Notes: generated by a model not told the origin, from the letters alone. Positions 36,166 to 45,569 are shown, counted from the stretch's first letter. The stretch: DNA of 64,000 bases from Flavobacterium sp. (GCA_016714905.1 JADKBW010000004.1:212697-276696); one strand, 5' to 3'. Numbers and translations are program-made.

Positions 36166-37557
36166 ATGGCAAGATTTGAATTAAAGCTTCCCAAAATGGG
36201 AGAAAGTGTTGCAGAAGCAACCATTACCAATTGGCTGAAAGAAGTTGGCGATAGAATCGAAGTAGACGAAGCGGTTCTTGAAATTGCGACGGACAAAGTC
36301 GACAGCGAAATTCCATCAGAAGTTTCCGGTGTCTTGGTAGAAAAGTTGTTTCAAAAAGACGATTTAGTTCAGGTTGGTCAAACTTTAGGAATCATAGAAA
36401 CCGAAGGTGGAGCTGCGGTAGCTCAAGCAGCACCAGTAGTTGTTGAAGTTTCAGCACCAGTTGCTCCAGCGGTTGAAGCGGTTGCCAAAACCGTAGAAAA
36501 TGCCAGAGAATTTGTTGCGGCACCTGCTGCAAGTCAACCCCAAGATTATACCCATTCCGAGAAATTCTTTTCTCCATTAGTGCGCAACATTGCCAAAGAA
36601 GAAGGCATTAGTGTTGCCGAATTAGAATCGATTTCTGGTACAGGAAATGAAGGTCGCGTGACCAAAAACGATTTGTTAGATTACATCAAAAATAAAGTGA
36701 ACGCTCCAGTGGCCGCAGCGCCTGCGCCAGTTGCTCCTGAAGTACCACAACCAACCGTTGTCGCTCCTAGTCCAGTTGAAGCAGTTCAACCGACAACCGA
36801 TAACCGACAACCGACAACCACTAAAGCAGCTCCAGTTTCTGTCAACGGTCAAGACGAAATCGTCGAAATGGATCGCATGCGAAAACTCATTGCGGGTTAT
36901 ATGGTGCAATCCGTACAAACTTCTGCACACGTTCAATCGTTTATCGAAGTAGATGTAACAGCGATTTGGGATTGGAGAGAGAAAAATAAAAATGCATTTG
37001 AGAAAAGAGAAGGCGAGAAGCTGACTTTTACCCCAATATTTATGGAAATCGTGGCGAAAGCGTTGAAAGATTTCCCAATGATGAATATTTCTGTTGATGG
37101 TGATTACATCGTCAAAAAGAAAAATATCAACTTGGGTATGGCGGCGGCGCTACCTAACGGAAATCTGATTGTGCCTGTCATTAAGAATGCTGACCAATTG
37201 AATTTATTAGGAATGGCCAAAGCGGTAAACGATTTAGGTAACCGTGCGAAAGCCGGAAAACTAAAACCAGACGATACTCAAGGCGGAACATACACGGTTA
37301 CCAATGTCGGAACATTCGGCAGTGTGTTCGGTACCCCAATCATCAACCAACCTCAAGTAGGAATCTTGGCTTTGGGTGCCATTCGTAAAGTACCCGCTGT
37401 TATCGAAACGCCAGAAGGTGATTTTATCGGCATCCGCAAAAAAATGTTCTTGTCGCACAGTTACGATCACCGCGTGGTAGATGGTGCTTTGGGAGGCAGT
37501 TTTGTAAAACGCGTCGCGGAATATATGGAGGCGTTTGATGAGAACAGAAGTTTTTAA
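36166..37557 (+). CDS. 2-oxoacid dehydrogenase E2, dihydrolipoyl acyltransferase
   Basis: E2 is the core acyltransferase of a 2-oxoacid dehydrogenase complex. One lipoyl domain (1-80) has the lipoylation Lys44 in EIATDKVDSEIP. An Ala/Pro-rich linker leads to the E1/E3 binding domain (FFSPLVRNIAKEEGISVAEL). A second linker contains PTTDNRQPTTT, encoded by an intergenic-type simple repeat at 36785-36830. The catalytic domain ends with SHSYDHRVVDGALGG, whose HxxxD is the active site. The length of 463 residues and single lipoyl domain fit branched-chain or 2-oxoglutarate type E2. The E1 and E3 genes are not adjacent. Confidence 0.9.
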   Translation: MARFELKLPKMGESVAEATITNWLKEVGDRIEVDEAVLEIATDKVDSEIPSEVSGVLVEKLFQKDDLVQVGQTLGIIETEGGAAVAQAAPVVVEVSAPVAPAVEAVAKTVENAREFVAAPAASQPQDYTHSEKFFSPLVRNIAKEEGISVAELESISGTGNEGRVTKNDLLDYIKNKVNAPVAAAPAPVAPEVPQPTVVAPSPVEAVQPTTDNRQPTTTKAAPVSVNGQDEIVEMDRMRKLIAGYMVQSVQTSAHVQSFIEVDVTAIWDWREKNKNAFEKREGEKLTFTPIFMEIVAKALKDFPMMNISVDGDYIVKKKNINLGMAAALPNGNLIVPVIKNADQLNLLGMAKAVNDLGNRAKAGKLKPDDTQGGTYTVTNVGTFGSVFGTPIINQPQVGILALGAIRKVPAVIETPEGDFIGIRKKMFLSHSYDHRVVDGALGGSFVKRVAEYMEAFDENRSF

Positions 37558-37580
37558 TTGACAATTGAGAATTGATAATG

Positions 37581-37609
37581 AAAGCCTCTTCAATTGAAGA
37601 GGCTTTTTT
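37581..37609 (+). terminator. terminator after the E2 gene
   Basis: AAAGCCTCTTC and GAAGAGGCTTT form a perfect stem with a short AATT loop, followed by a T tract. It lies 24 bp after the E2 stop codon. Confidence 0.85.
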
Positions 37610-37740
37610 AAATGTTAACTTGACCAGCAGTATATACTTGCTTCTTAGCACAGTCAGGAATTCTTTTTTTTATCATTTTTGCGGTTATTGACTCTTTTTT
37701 TTTCTTAATTACACACAACTTATTTACCAATCTTATTTCA

Positions 37741-39340
37741 ATGACTACAAAATTTATTTCAACTACAGTTGCATTGGCTTTTATGTCAATTTCATTTTCT
37801 CAAGGTTTAACACTAGATTCCACTTTTGGCACAAATGGAAAAGTAGTAACTTCATTTGGTTCTAATGAAAGTTATTTAGCTTCACTGGCAATTCAATCCG
37901 ATGGAAAAATTGTTGCTTGTGGTTCTTATTATGATGGGACAATCAATCAAATAGCACTTTCAAGATATCTTGTAAATGGAAATATAGACACTTCTTTTGG
38001 TACAATGGAACTGTTTTGACGCCTGTAGGAACCTATCTGGAAAACGAGAGCAATGAGGTTAAAGTTCTAAATAATGGGAAAATTTTAGTAGCAGCAAGCA
38101 ATGGAGTATTATTATCTGAGATAGATTTTGATTTTGCCATTGTTCGGTATAATAGTAATGGTACTTTAGACAGTGGTTTTGGAACAAACGGTATTTTACT
38201 AAGCGATTTCAATTCCGTTTCAAATGAAGCACGGTCTTTGCAAATTCAGTCCGATAATAAATTTATTGTTGCAGGTAAGATCAATGGAGATGCAGTTAGT
38301 GTAAATCCAAACTTTGCCATCGCGCGTTACAATGAAAATGGATCCAAAGACACTTCTTTTGGTGTGAATGGATTGGTTAGCGTCAATTTCGGAACGGTTT
38401 CAAACAATCTTTTGCTTAGCGAAGAAGGTTTAGAATGTATGAAAATTCAGCCTGACGGAAAAATTCTTGCTGCGGGATTCACCTATGAGGTAATGTTATT
38501 AGCAATTCTACTTTTGGAATTGTAAGATTGAATTCGGATGGAAGCTTGGATACCAGTTTCGGAGTAAATGGAAGAATCATTACGGATTTTGGAGGAGATG
38601 TAAATGATGCTACCATTCAAATTCTTACCGATGGGAAATTTATTGTAAGTGGGACGACTTATTTTAATGTTGACAACAATGAAAAAGTAGTTATTGCAAA
38701 ATATACGAACAACGGAATCTTAGATACAAGTTATGGTATTGGTGGAGTAACAACGGCGGATTTTAATGTAAACCAAGAGGGTTTTGCATCAACATCAGAA
38801 CTTCAAAATGACGGTAAATTAATCGTTGCAGGCATTGCGTTAAATACTACCGCAGATTTTGTCCTTTTTCGATTTATGACAAATGGAAGCTTAGATACAT
38901 CGTTTGGTATTAATGGTAGACAAATGATTGATTTTGGAGATGATGAAGGTGCTACTGCCTCGATCACTCAAGCGGACGGTAGAATTATTCTTGGTGGGGT
39001 AACTTATAACGGAAGTACTACCGATTTTACCTTATTGCGATTTAATGAAGCAGGGCTAGATTCCGAAGAATTTGCAACAGATAAAAGCACTTTTTCGGCC
39101 TATCCAAATCCTTTTACAAACAAGATTAACTTAAGTTTCAATCTCGACATTTCAGGAACTATTTCAGCTGACTTGCTCGACTGTAACGGAAGAAAAATTC
39201 AAAACATAATTCAAGACCAATTATTTCCCTTCGGAAAGAATACTATCGAAATCCAAATGCCCGAATCGCTGGCTAACGGTATATATTTTGTCAGCGTTTT
39301 TAATGGTACAACAAACACCACTTTGAAAATCATTAAATAA
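37741..39340 (+). pseudogene. secreted delta-60 repeat protein with T9SS sorting domain, two frameshifts
   Basis: The gene has a signal peptide (MTTKFISTTVALAFMSISFS). It then has about eight delta-60 beta-propeller-like repeats with the pattern NGSLDTSFGxNG and ILxDGKFIVSG, and a type A sorting domain (YPNPFTNKINLSFNLD, NGIYFVSVFN). The frame breaks twice. One A missing near 38004 (GTNGTVLTPVG restored) and one G missing near 38490 (TYEGNVISNSTFG restored) join the three pieces. The restored length is about 532 residues. Delta-60 proteins are surface or extracellular in Bacteroidota; their ligand is unknown. Confidence 0.8.
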
Positions 39341-39470
39341 TTTCAATTGTTAAGTGATTAGGAAACCTTTTCACTTTGAAAGTGTTTTTTTTACTCCAAA
39401 TTCGATATTCTTTAATCTCGAAGAAAATTAGTAGTAAATCAAAAAAGATTTAAAATCGCAACTTCAAAAT

Positions 39471-39540
39471 CTTATATGCCCTTATATGCCTTATATGTTT
39501 CAGAATTTTTAACCATGTAAGGCATATAAGGACATATAAG
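39471..39540. repeat. dispersed 70-bp palindrome, copy P4
   Basis: CTTATATGCCCTTATATGCC opens the left arm; the right arm is AACCATGTAAGG, GCATATAAGGACATATAAG. This is the most regular copy. It lies between two plus-strand genes. The rest of the 39341-39714 gap holds a weak hairpin with T tract near 39366-39393 and the repeats at 39622. Confidence 0.78.
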
Positions 39541-39621
39541 TTTGTCTTTATTTTTTTAAAGCACCTACGTAACAAGATTTTTTTCCAAGTAATTAGATTT
39601 TCAATTAAATGCTCTCCGATT

Positions 39622-39682
39622 ATCAATTAGCTTCGCTCAGTTCGGCAAAATCCTCGAGTGTTAATTATCAATTATCAATTGC
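39622..39682. repeat. TAGCTTCGCTCAG unit with AATTATCAATT repeats
   Basis: TTAGCTTCGCTCAGTTCGGC and CCTCGAGTG match the unit at 27455-27490. It is flanked by TTATCAATT words on both sides. No gene is present. Confidence 0.5.
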
Positions 39683-39714
39683 AAACCCTATCTTTACAGC
39701 CCTAAAAAACAACA

Positions 39715-40490
39715 ATGGAACTCAAACTCAATAAACCCATTTGCTTCTTCGATCTAGAAACGACGGGTATTGACGTGGCGAAAGATCGCATCGTCGAAAT
39801 CTCGATTTTTAAAGTATTTCCCAATGGGAATAAAGAAAGCAAAACCTGGTTGGTCAATCCAGAAATGGTGATTCCACCACAGGTCGTTGCGGTGCATGGC
39901 ATTACGAATGAAAAAGTGGCAAACGAACCGACTTTTAAGGAATTGGCGACTCAAATTCACAACATGATTAAGGATAGCGATTTGGGTGGATTCAATTCGG
40001 ATCGTTTTGACATTCCACTGTTGGCGGAGGAATTGTTGCGTGCGGGTGTCGATTTTGACATGAAAAGCCGCGTGTCTGTAGATGTGCAGACCATCTTTCA
40101 CAAAATGGAAGAACGCACCTTGAGTGCCGCCTTAAAGTTTTACTGCGGCAAAGTTTAGAAAACGCCCATTCCGCCGAAGCCGATACCATGGCAACCTACG
40201 AAATATTGAAAGCCCAATTAGAGCGTTATCCTGAATTGGAAAATGATATGAAATCCTTGGCAGAGTTTACCACCAGAAAACGTTCTGCGGATTTTGCTGG
40301 ATTTATCGGTTACGACAAAGATGGTGAAGAAGTTTTCTCATTTGGAAAACACAAAGGTGCCAAAGTAGAAAAAGTATTAGAAGACGAACCGGGTTACTTC
40401 GGTTGGATTCAAAATGCGGACTTTCCTCTATATACGAAGAAAGTACTAACAGCGATTAAACTGCGAAAATTAAACAATAAGCTGTTGTAA
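39715..40490 (+). pseudogene. DnaQ-like 3'-5' exonuclease, frameshifted
   Basis: This is a DEDDh-type exonuclease of about 258 residues. The first motif is FFDLETTGIDVAKDRIVEIS, the second GFNSDRFDIPLLAEEL, and the third HSAEADTMATYEIL with the catalytic His and Asp. A homopolymer error (A run near 40150, one base short) splits it: the first frame ends at 40158 and the second ORF starts at 40188. With the base restored YCGKSLENAHSAEADT is read through. The C-terminal part (FGKHKGAKVEKVLEDEPGYF, then WIQNADFP) is a DNA-polymerase-associated exonuclease extension. It may proofread or trim DNA. Confidence 0.83.
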
Positions 40491-40498
40491 TACGGATT

Positions 40499-40579
40499 CC
40501 CTAGCCCTGATAGCAGCGGTATCCTTTTGCGCCGGCGTTCGGCGTGAAAGATATAGCGGATAGCAGGTTCCCGGCTCCT
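40499..40579 (+). repeat. dispersed 80-nt hairpin element, copy F
   Basis: It starts CCCTAGCCCTGATAG and ends GGTTCCCGGCTCCT. Central arms are CTTTTGCGCCG and CGGCGTGAAAG. It lies 8 bp after the exonuclease stop and 26 bp before the FAH gene; an ACAACC simple repeat fills the space. Confidence 0.8.
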
Positions 40580-40605
40580 CAACCTACAACTTACAACCTA
40601 CAACT

Positions 40606-41217
40606 ATGAAGTTGATTTGCATCGGGCGCAACTACGCCAAACATATCGAAGAATTACAAAACGAACGACCTGACGAGCCCGTTGTGTTTCTCAAGCCGGA
40701 TTCTGCTATTTTGTTGAAGCAGCATCCGTTTGTGATTCCCGAGTTTTCTTCGGACATTCACCATGAAATTGAGTTGATTGTCAAAATCAGCAAAGTCGGC
40801 AAATATATTGAGCCCAAGTTTGCACACAAGTATTACGAAGAGATTAGTGTCGGGATCGATTTTACTGCACGAGACGTTCAACAAACGTTAAAGGATAAAG
40901 GCTTGCCGTGGGAAAAAGCAAAAGCTTTTGACGGTTCAGCGGTTATTGGTAGCTTTATATCGAAAAAACTTTTTAGTTCGTTAGAAAGTATTAATTTTGA
41001 ACTCACCAATAACGGAAAAACAGTTCAAAAAGGTAATTCTAGCCTGATGCTGTGGAAAATTGACGAACTCATCGCGTACGTTTCTCAATACTTTACACTC
41101 AAAATAGGAGACATTATTTTTACTGGAACACCAGAAGGCGTTGCAGTCGTTCAACCCAATGATGTCCTTGAAGGATTCATTGAAAATAAAAAAGTATTCA
41201 GAATAAATATTAAATAA
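40606..41217 (+). CDS. fumarylacetoacetate hydrolase family protein
   Basis: This 203-residue protein belongs to the FAH superfamily, which cleaves C-C bonds of acylpyruvates or decarboxylates oxaloacetate with a divalent metal. It starts MKLICIGRNYAKHIEEL, has the metal-binding glutamates in IHHEIELIVKI, GIDFTARDVQQTLKDKGLPW, KAFDGSAVIGSF and the C-terminal GDIIFTGTPEGVAVV. The length matches the short YcgM-like members. It is followed by the Hpt gene after 2 bp, so the two may be cotranscribed, though no functional link is known. Confidence 0.87.
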   Translation: MKLICIGRNYAKHIEELQNERPDEPVVFLKPDSAILLKQHPFVIPEFSSDIHHEIELIVKISKVGKYIEPKFAHKYYEEISVGIDFTARDVQQTLKDKGLPWEKAKAFDGSAVIGSFISKKLFSSLESINFELTNNGKTVQKGNSSLMLWKIDELIAYVSQYFTLKIGDIIFTGTPEGVAVVQPNDVLEGFIENKKVFRINIK

Positions 41218-41219
41218 TC

Positions 41220-41564
41220 ATGGCCCTAAATTACAACCTATCTAAAGTGTATGCGCTTTCAGACAACGATGCTGAATTCGTCAACCAAATCATCACCTTA
41301 TTTGTCACGGAAGTTCCGCAAGATTTAACCCAAATCAAGTTAGGAATTAAGACAAAAGATCACAAATTAGCCTACGCGTATGCCCACAAAATAAAGCCGA
41401 CTTTGGATTTATTAGGCATGGATCAAGCATTTCAGGAGATTCTTCAAATAGAAGCTTGGACCAAAGCGGAAGGCAAAAAGAAAGAAATCAAAGCTACGTA
41501 TGACAGCGTGGAATCCCAAATTGAAAAAGCGGTAAAAGAAATTTCGAAGGATTTCGAATTGTAG
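41220..41564 (+). CDS. Hpt domain protein
   Basis: This histidine-phosphotransfer protein of 114 residues has the helical-bundle pattern with phospho-acceptor His in YAHKIKPTLDLLGM. It shuttles phosphate between hybrid kinases and response regulators. No kinase is adjacent; the response regulator at 4661 is a possible but unproven partner. It begins 2 bp after the FAH stop. Confidence 0.78.
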   Translation: MALNYNLSKVYALSDNDAEFVNQIITLFVTEVPQDLTQIKLGIKTKDHKLAYAYAHKIKPTLDLLGMDQAFQEILQIEAWTKAEGKKKEIKATYDSVESQIEKAVKEISKDFEL

Positions 41565-41576
41565 TTTAAAGTTGCT

Positions 41577-41832
41577 AAGGTTCTAAGGTGTTGAGGTGCT
41601 GAGTTTTTTTAGGAGCCGAGAACCTGCTGTTCGCTATATCTTTTTTGTTTTGTAAAAAACCCTTCGACTGCCTGTCCGCCGGCAGGTGGGACGCTCAGGG
41701 TGACAAAACAAAAAAGGATGCCGCTGCCATCAGGGCTAGGGTTTCAGACCAAGATTTAAAACTTTAGTAATTTAATCTCTCAGAACCTCAGAACCTTAGG
41801 ACCTCAGAATCTTAGAACCTTAGAACCTAGAA
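41577..41832. repeat. inverted repeat enclosing copy G of the 80-nt element
   Basis: The left arm has CTAAGGTTCTAAGGTG and TTGAGGTGCTGAG. The right arm (about 41778-41830) has CTCAGAACCTCAGAACCTTA and related words. Copy G, with a further repeat inside it, lies between them. This is the most deeply nested repeat of the window. The 41565-41834 gap has no gene. Confidence 0.65.
41610..41741 (-). repeat. dispersed 80-nt hairpin element, copy G, with internal insertion
   Basis: Read on the minus strand it starts CCCTAGCCCTGATGG and ends GGCTCCTA. The central stem is widened to CTTTTTTGTTTTGT / ACAAAACAAAAAAG. Inside its loop sits a GC-rich unit of the CCCTTCGACTG...GCTCAGGGTGAC type, itself interrupted by CCTGTCCGCCGGCAGG. 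The copy is therefore about 132 nt long. Confidence 0.78.
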
Positions 41833-41834
41833 AA

Positions 41835-43090
41835 ATGCAAGCAACCATAGTTACCATCGGCGACGAAATTCTAATCGGACAAATTGTCGATACCAATTCT
41901 GGTTTTATTGCCAAATCGTTAGACAAAATTGGTGTGGCGGTGTACGAGATGCTTTCTATTTCGGATGACAAGCAGCATATTTTAGACACGTTTTCTAAGC
42001 TTCAAAATCAAGTTGATTTGGTGATTATCACCGGTGGATTAGGTCCAACGAAAGACGATATTACTAAACATACTTTTTGCGAATATTTTGATGATCAGCT
42101 CGTCGTTGATGAAGCGGTTTTGGCGCATGTCACGGCGATCATTGAAGGATTCTACAAACGTCCGATTACCCAACTCAACCGAGATCAAGCGTTGGTGCCG
42201 TCAAAGTGCACGGTGCTACACAACGCAATGGGTACCGCGCCAGGCATGTGGATGAAGAAAGAGCAGACGGTTTTTATCTCGTTGCCAGGCGTTCCTTACG
42301 AAATGAAATATTTGATCGAGCACGAAATCATTCCGAAAGTAGTTCGAGAATACGAGCGTCCTTACATTTTGCACAAGACCATCATGACGTATGGGGAAGG
42401 CGAAAGTAAAGTAGCGGAACGAATCGAAACTTGGGAAAACAACTTGCCTTCATTTATCAAATTGGCGTATTTGCCGAGTCCAGGAAAAGTGCGTTTGCGT
42501 TTGTCTGCTCGAGGAACAGATAAAGAAATGCTGGAGAAAGCCATAGAAGAGAATGTAATATCCTTAACGCAAATCATTGGCGACATTATTGTCGGATTTG
42601 ATGAAGGCGAAACCATTGAAGTTATTCTTGGAAGGTTATTGACGCAACACAAAAATCAATAGCTACTGCTGAAAGTTGCACGGGAGGAAAAATTGCGCAA
42701 GTTTTGAGCGCAGTTCCTGGCGCTTCTAATTATTTTAAAGGCAGTGTGGTGTCTTATGCCACAGAGACAAAAATCAAAGTACTTGGAATTGCACCAGAAT
42801 TAATTGAGAAATATAGTGTGGTGAGTGCGGAAGTTGCTCAGGCGATGGCGCTTTCCATTAGAAAAATAATGGAGACGGATTTTGCCATAGCCACGACTGG
42901 AAATGCGGGTCCATCAAAGGGTGATTCGGAAGCTGAGGTCGGAACGGTTTTTATCGCCTTAGCAACTCCAAATGAGGTGATTGTGCAGGAATTTAATTTC
43001 GGGCAACCTCGAGAAAAAGTGCTAGAGCGCGCGGTAAACAAAAGCTTGGAAATGCTGCAAAAAGAGATTTTAAAAATGCCGTTTGAGTAA
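41835..43090 (+). pseudogene. cinA: CinA family nicotinamide-nucleotide amidase, frameshifted
   Basis: CinA has an N-terminal molybdopterin-binding-like (MoCF) domain and a C-terminal amidase that recycles pyridine nucleotides. The first frame (MQATIVTIGDEILIGQIVDT, ITGGLGPTKDDITK) ends at 42662 with TQHKNQ. The C-terminal amidase (SAVPGASNYFKGSVVSYA, TGNAGPSKGDSEAEVGTVFI) is in another frame. Adding one A in the run at 42651-42655 gives TQHKKSIATAESCTGGKIAQ, the normal sequence, and a length of about 418 residues. It lies upstream of the rpmB-rpmG-ftsY cluster, as in many Bacteroidota. Confidence 0.87.
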
Positions 43091-43182
43091 ATTTGAACCG
43101 TAGTAATTTCCTCAAAAAAGGGCGTTCTTGACGACCATTAAAATGCAAATAAAAAAAAAGAAAAAAATGTACTTTAATTATT

Positions 43183-43212
43183 TTGCAGTAAGGTTTATTT
43201 TTCTTTTCTTTG
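43183..43212 (+). promoter_or_regulatory. predicted promoter of the rpmB-rpmG operon
   Basis: TTG at 43183-43185 and TTTCTTTG at 43205-43212 are spaced by 19 bp. The second box departs from TAnnTTTG only by T for A at its second position. The rpmB start is 36 bp further. Confidence 0.5.
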
Positions 43213-43248
43213 CACCCTCGATTTGAATAACGATAAAAGATAAGCATA

Positions 43249-43485
43249 ATGTCAAGAGTTTGTGACCTTACAGGTAAAAGAGCGATGGTAGGAAATAACG
43301 TTTCTCACGCGATGAATAAAACGAAGAGAAAGTTTTCTGTAAACTTAGTTAAAAAGCGTTTTTATCTTCCAGAAGAAGACCGATGGATTACGCTAAGAGT
43401 AGCTGCATCGACTATAAAAACAATTAACAAAAATGGAATTTCTGCAGTTTTGAAAAAAGCACAGTCAGAAGGATTTATTAAATAA
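43249..43485 (+). CDS. rpmB: 50S ribosomal protein L28
   Basis: This basic protein of 78 residues starts MSRVCDLTGKRAMVGNNVSH, the L28 signature, and continues with NKTKRKFSVNLVKKRFYLPE. It belongs to the large ribosomal subunit. The gene heads a conserved order rpmB-rpmG-DUF4295-ftsY with short gaps, so one transcript is likely. Confidence 0.95.
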   Translation: MSRVCDLTGKRAMVGNNVSHAMNKTKRKFSVNLVKKRFYLPEEDRWITLRVAASTIKTINKNGISAVLKKAQSEGFIK

Positions 43486-43516
43486 TCTATTCCTAAAAAA
43501 ATAATAATACAATACG

Positions 43517-43699
43517 ATGGCAAAGAAAGGTAATAGAATCCAAGTAATTTTAGAATGTACAGAGCACAAAGCTTCAGGTGTTGCTGGAACTTCGCGATAC
43601 ATTACAACAAAGAACAAAAAAAATACTCCAGACAGACTAGAGATTAAGAAATTTAATCCTGTTTTGAAAAGAGTAACCGTTCACAAAGAAATTAAATAA
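43517..43699 (+). CDS. rpmG: 50S ribosomal protein L33
   Basis: This 60-residue protein carries the L33 pattern: IQVILECTEHKASG, TSRYITTKNKKNTPDRLEIK and KFNPVLKRVTVHKE. It has one cysteine only, so it is the zinc-free form. It lies 31 bp after rpmB. Confidence 0.95.
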   Translation: MAKKGNRIQVILECTEHKASGVAGTSRYITTKNKKNTPDRLEIKKFNPVLKRVTVHKEIK

Positions 43700-43744
43700 T
43701 TAGAAATTTTACAAAGTTAAAGTTTCAAATAAACATACTTAGAC

Positions 43745-43897
43745 ATGGCAAAGAAAACCGTAGCATCGTTACAAACATCTTCAAAGAGATTGTCAAAAGC
43801 CATTAAAATGGTAAGATCTCCAAAAACTGGTGCGTATACATTCGTAGAATCTATTATGGCTCCTGAATTGGTAGATGAGTTCTTGAAAAAGAAATAA
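43745..43897 (+). CDS. DUF4295 family protein
   Basis: This 50-residue basic protein reads MAKKTVASLQTSSKRLSKAI and ends ELVDEFLKKK. It matches DUF4295, a small Bacteroidota family always found between rpmG and ftsY; a ribosome-related role is assumed from location and charge. A hairpin with T tract follows 23 bp later. Confidence 0.85.
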   Translation: MAKKTVASLQTSSKRLSKAIKMVRSPKTGAYTFVESIMAPELVDEFLKKK

Positions 43898-43919
43898 TCA
43901 CAATACAAATATATAGAAC

Positions 43920-43948
43920 AGCTACTTTCTTTCGGAAGTAGCTTTTTT
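43920..43948 (+). terminator. terminator after the DUF4295 gene
   Basis: AGCTACTT and AAGTAGCT form an eight-pair stem around TCTTTCGG, followed by a T tract. It separates the ribosomal genes from ftsY, at least in part. Confidence 0.8.
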
Positions 43949-44054
43949 ATTTTTTATATTTACCAACTAATTGGTTGTTTTGATCACGGTAATGATTTCC
44001 GCATGGGAATTATAAAAGTTACAGGACTTCCAAAATCTTAAATCCTAAATACAA

Positions 44055-45035
44055 ATGAGTTTTTTCAAAAGAATATTCTCTTCCGGACAGAAAGAACCAG
44101 TTCTAAATGAACAAGAAAAACAAGTTTTAGACAAAGGTTTAGAAAAATCTAAAACGTCTTTTTTTTCTAAGCTGACCAAGGCCATTGCAGGAAAGTCAAA
44201 AGTTGATGATGAAGTTCTCGATAATTTAGAAGAGATTTTAGTTGGTTCTGACGTGGGCGTTACAACGACACTAAAGATCATCACCCGCATCGAGAAAAGA
44301 GTTGCGGAAGACAAATACTTGGGAACGGAAGAATTGAATCAAATCTTGCGGGAAGAAATTTCTGGCTTGCTTTCCGAAACCAACCTAGGTGAAGCTTCAG
44401 AATTTGTAATTCCAGTTGGTGTCAAACCCTATGTATTAATGGTGGTTGGTGTCAATGGTGTTGGTAAAACGACGACAATAGGAAAGTTGGCTTACCAATT
44501 CAAAAAGAAAGGTTATAAAGTAACGCTAGGAGCGGCAGATACATTTCGTGCAGCCGCCATTGATCAGTTGCAAATATGGGCAGATCGAGTAGGAGTGCCA
44601 CTCGTGAAGCAACAGATGGGAAGTGATCCTGCTTCGGTGGCATTTGATACCTTGCAAAGCGCCGTAGCCAATGACGCTGACATCGTGATTATCGATACCG
44701 CGGGTCGTTTGCACAACAAAACCAATCTGATGGCTGAGCTTACCAAAGTCAAACGTGTGATGCAGAAAGTGGTTGAAAACACACCCAACGATGTGTTGTT
44801 AGTACTTGATGGCTCTACGGGTCAAAATGCTTTTGAGCAAGCCAAACAATTTACTGCCGCTACCGAAGTAACTTCATTAGCAGTTACCAAATTAGACGGA
44901 ACTGCCAAAGGTGGTGTGGTCATTGGCATTTCTGATCAATTTCAGATTCCTGTAAAATATATCGGAGTAGGTGAAGGATTGGAAGATTTACAAGTGTTTA
45001 ATAAGTACGAATTCGTAGATTCTTTTTTTAAATAG
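44055..45035 (+). CDS. ftsY: signal recognition particle receptor FtsY
   Basis: FtsY docks the signal recognition particle with nascent membrane proteins at the translocon. The N part is short and charged (FKRIFSSGQKEPVLNEQEKQ), the N domain is helical, and the G domain has GVNGVGKTTT, DTFRAAAIDQLQIWADR, DTAGRLHNKTNLMAEL and TKLDGTAKGG. The length of 326 residues is normal for the Bacteroidota form without a long acidic extension. A hairpin with T tract follows the stop. Confidence 0.94.
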   Translation: MSFFKRIFSSGQKEPVLNEQEKQVLDKGLEKSKTSFFSKLTKAIAGKSKVDDEVLDNLEEILVGSDVGVTTTLKIITRIEKRVAEDKYLGTEELNQILREEISGLLSETNLGEASEFVIPVGVKPYVLMVVGVNGVGKTTTIGKLAYQFKKKGYKVTLGAADTFRAAAIDQLQIWADRVGVPLVKQQMGSDPASVAFDTLQSAVANDADIVIIDTAGRLHNKTNLMAELTKVKRVMQKVVENTPNDVLLVLDGSTGQNAFEQAKQFTAATEVTSLAVTKLDGTAKGGVVIGISDQFQIPVKYIGVGEGLEDLQVFNKYEFVDSFFK

Positions 45036-45053
45036 AAGGGAAAATATAGTTGA

Positions 45054-45091
45054 CAAAAAGGACATTTTTTTTAGAAGAATTGTCCTTTTTT
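45054..45091 (+). terminator. terminator after ftsY
   Basis: AAAAAGGACA pairs with TGTCCTTTTT around a loop of about 17 nt; T residues end the structure. It lies 18 bp after the ftsY stop. Confidence 0.75.
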
Positions 45092-45128
45092 CATTTAACT
45101 TAGAGTCGATATTAGAAGTATAATAGAA

Positions 45129-45569
45129 ATGAATAAAATTGGGATTTTTGTAGTTAGTGCGCTTTTTTTTATTTCTTGTAATAGAAAAATTGACGCAGCA
45201 GACATTGATAAAATGAATGGTTATTGGGAAATCGAAAAAGTGGTTTTTCCCAATGGGAAAGAGAAAAAATACGGCATTAACGAAATGTATGATTTCTTTC
45301 AAGTCAAGAACTTTGTTGGGATTAGAAAAAAAGTAACGCCTGCTTTAGACGGCAGTTATTTCGTCAATCTTGATGCGGAGAAAGTTACGATTCAGGAAGG
45401 GAAAGACAAATTTGTGGTTCATTATGCTACTTTTTACAGCCAATGGGATGAGGAATTGGTTTCGATTACAGAAAATGAAATGGTTTTGAAAAATGACAAG
45501 GCAGTCGAATATCACTACAAAAGAGCAAAACCACTCAATATCATGAAAAATGGCAAGAAGACTCAGTAA
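45129..45569 (+). CDS. lipoprotein, lipocalin-like
   Basis: This 146-residue protein has a type II signal peptide ending in the lipobox FISC (Cys17), so it is a lipoprotein. The mature part has the short beta-strand plan (MNGYWEIEKVVFPNGKEKKY, KFVVHYATFYSQWDEEL, MVLKNDKAVEYHYKRAKPL) of lipocalin-like small proteins. Function is unknown. Its last 20 bases overlap the start of the DUF721 gene, so translation is probably coupled. Confidence 0.72.
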   Translation: MNKIGIFVVSALFFISCNRKIDAADIDKMNGYWEIEKVVFPNGKEKKYGINEMYDFFQVKNFVGIRKKVTPALDGSYFVNLDAEKVTIQEGKDKFVVHYATFYSQWDEELVSITENEMVLKNDKAVEYHYKRAKPLNIMKNGKKTQ

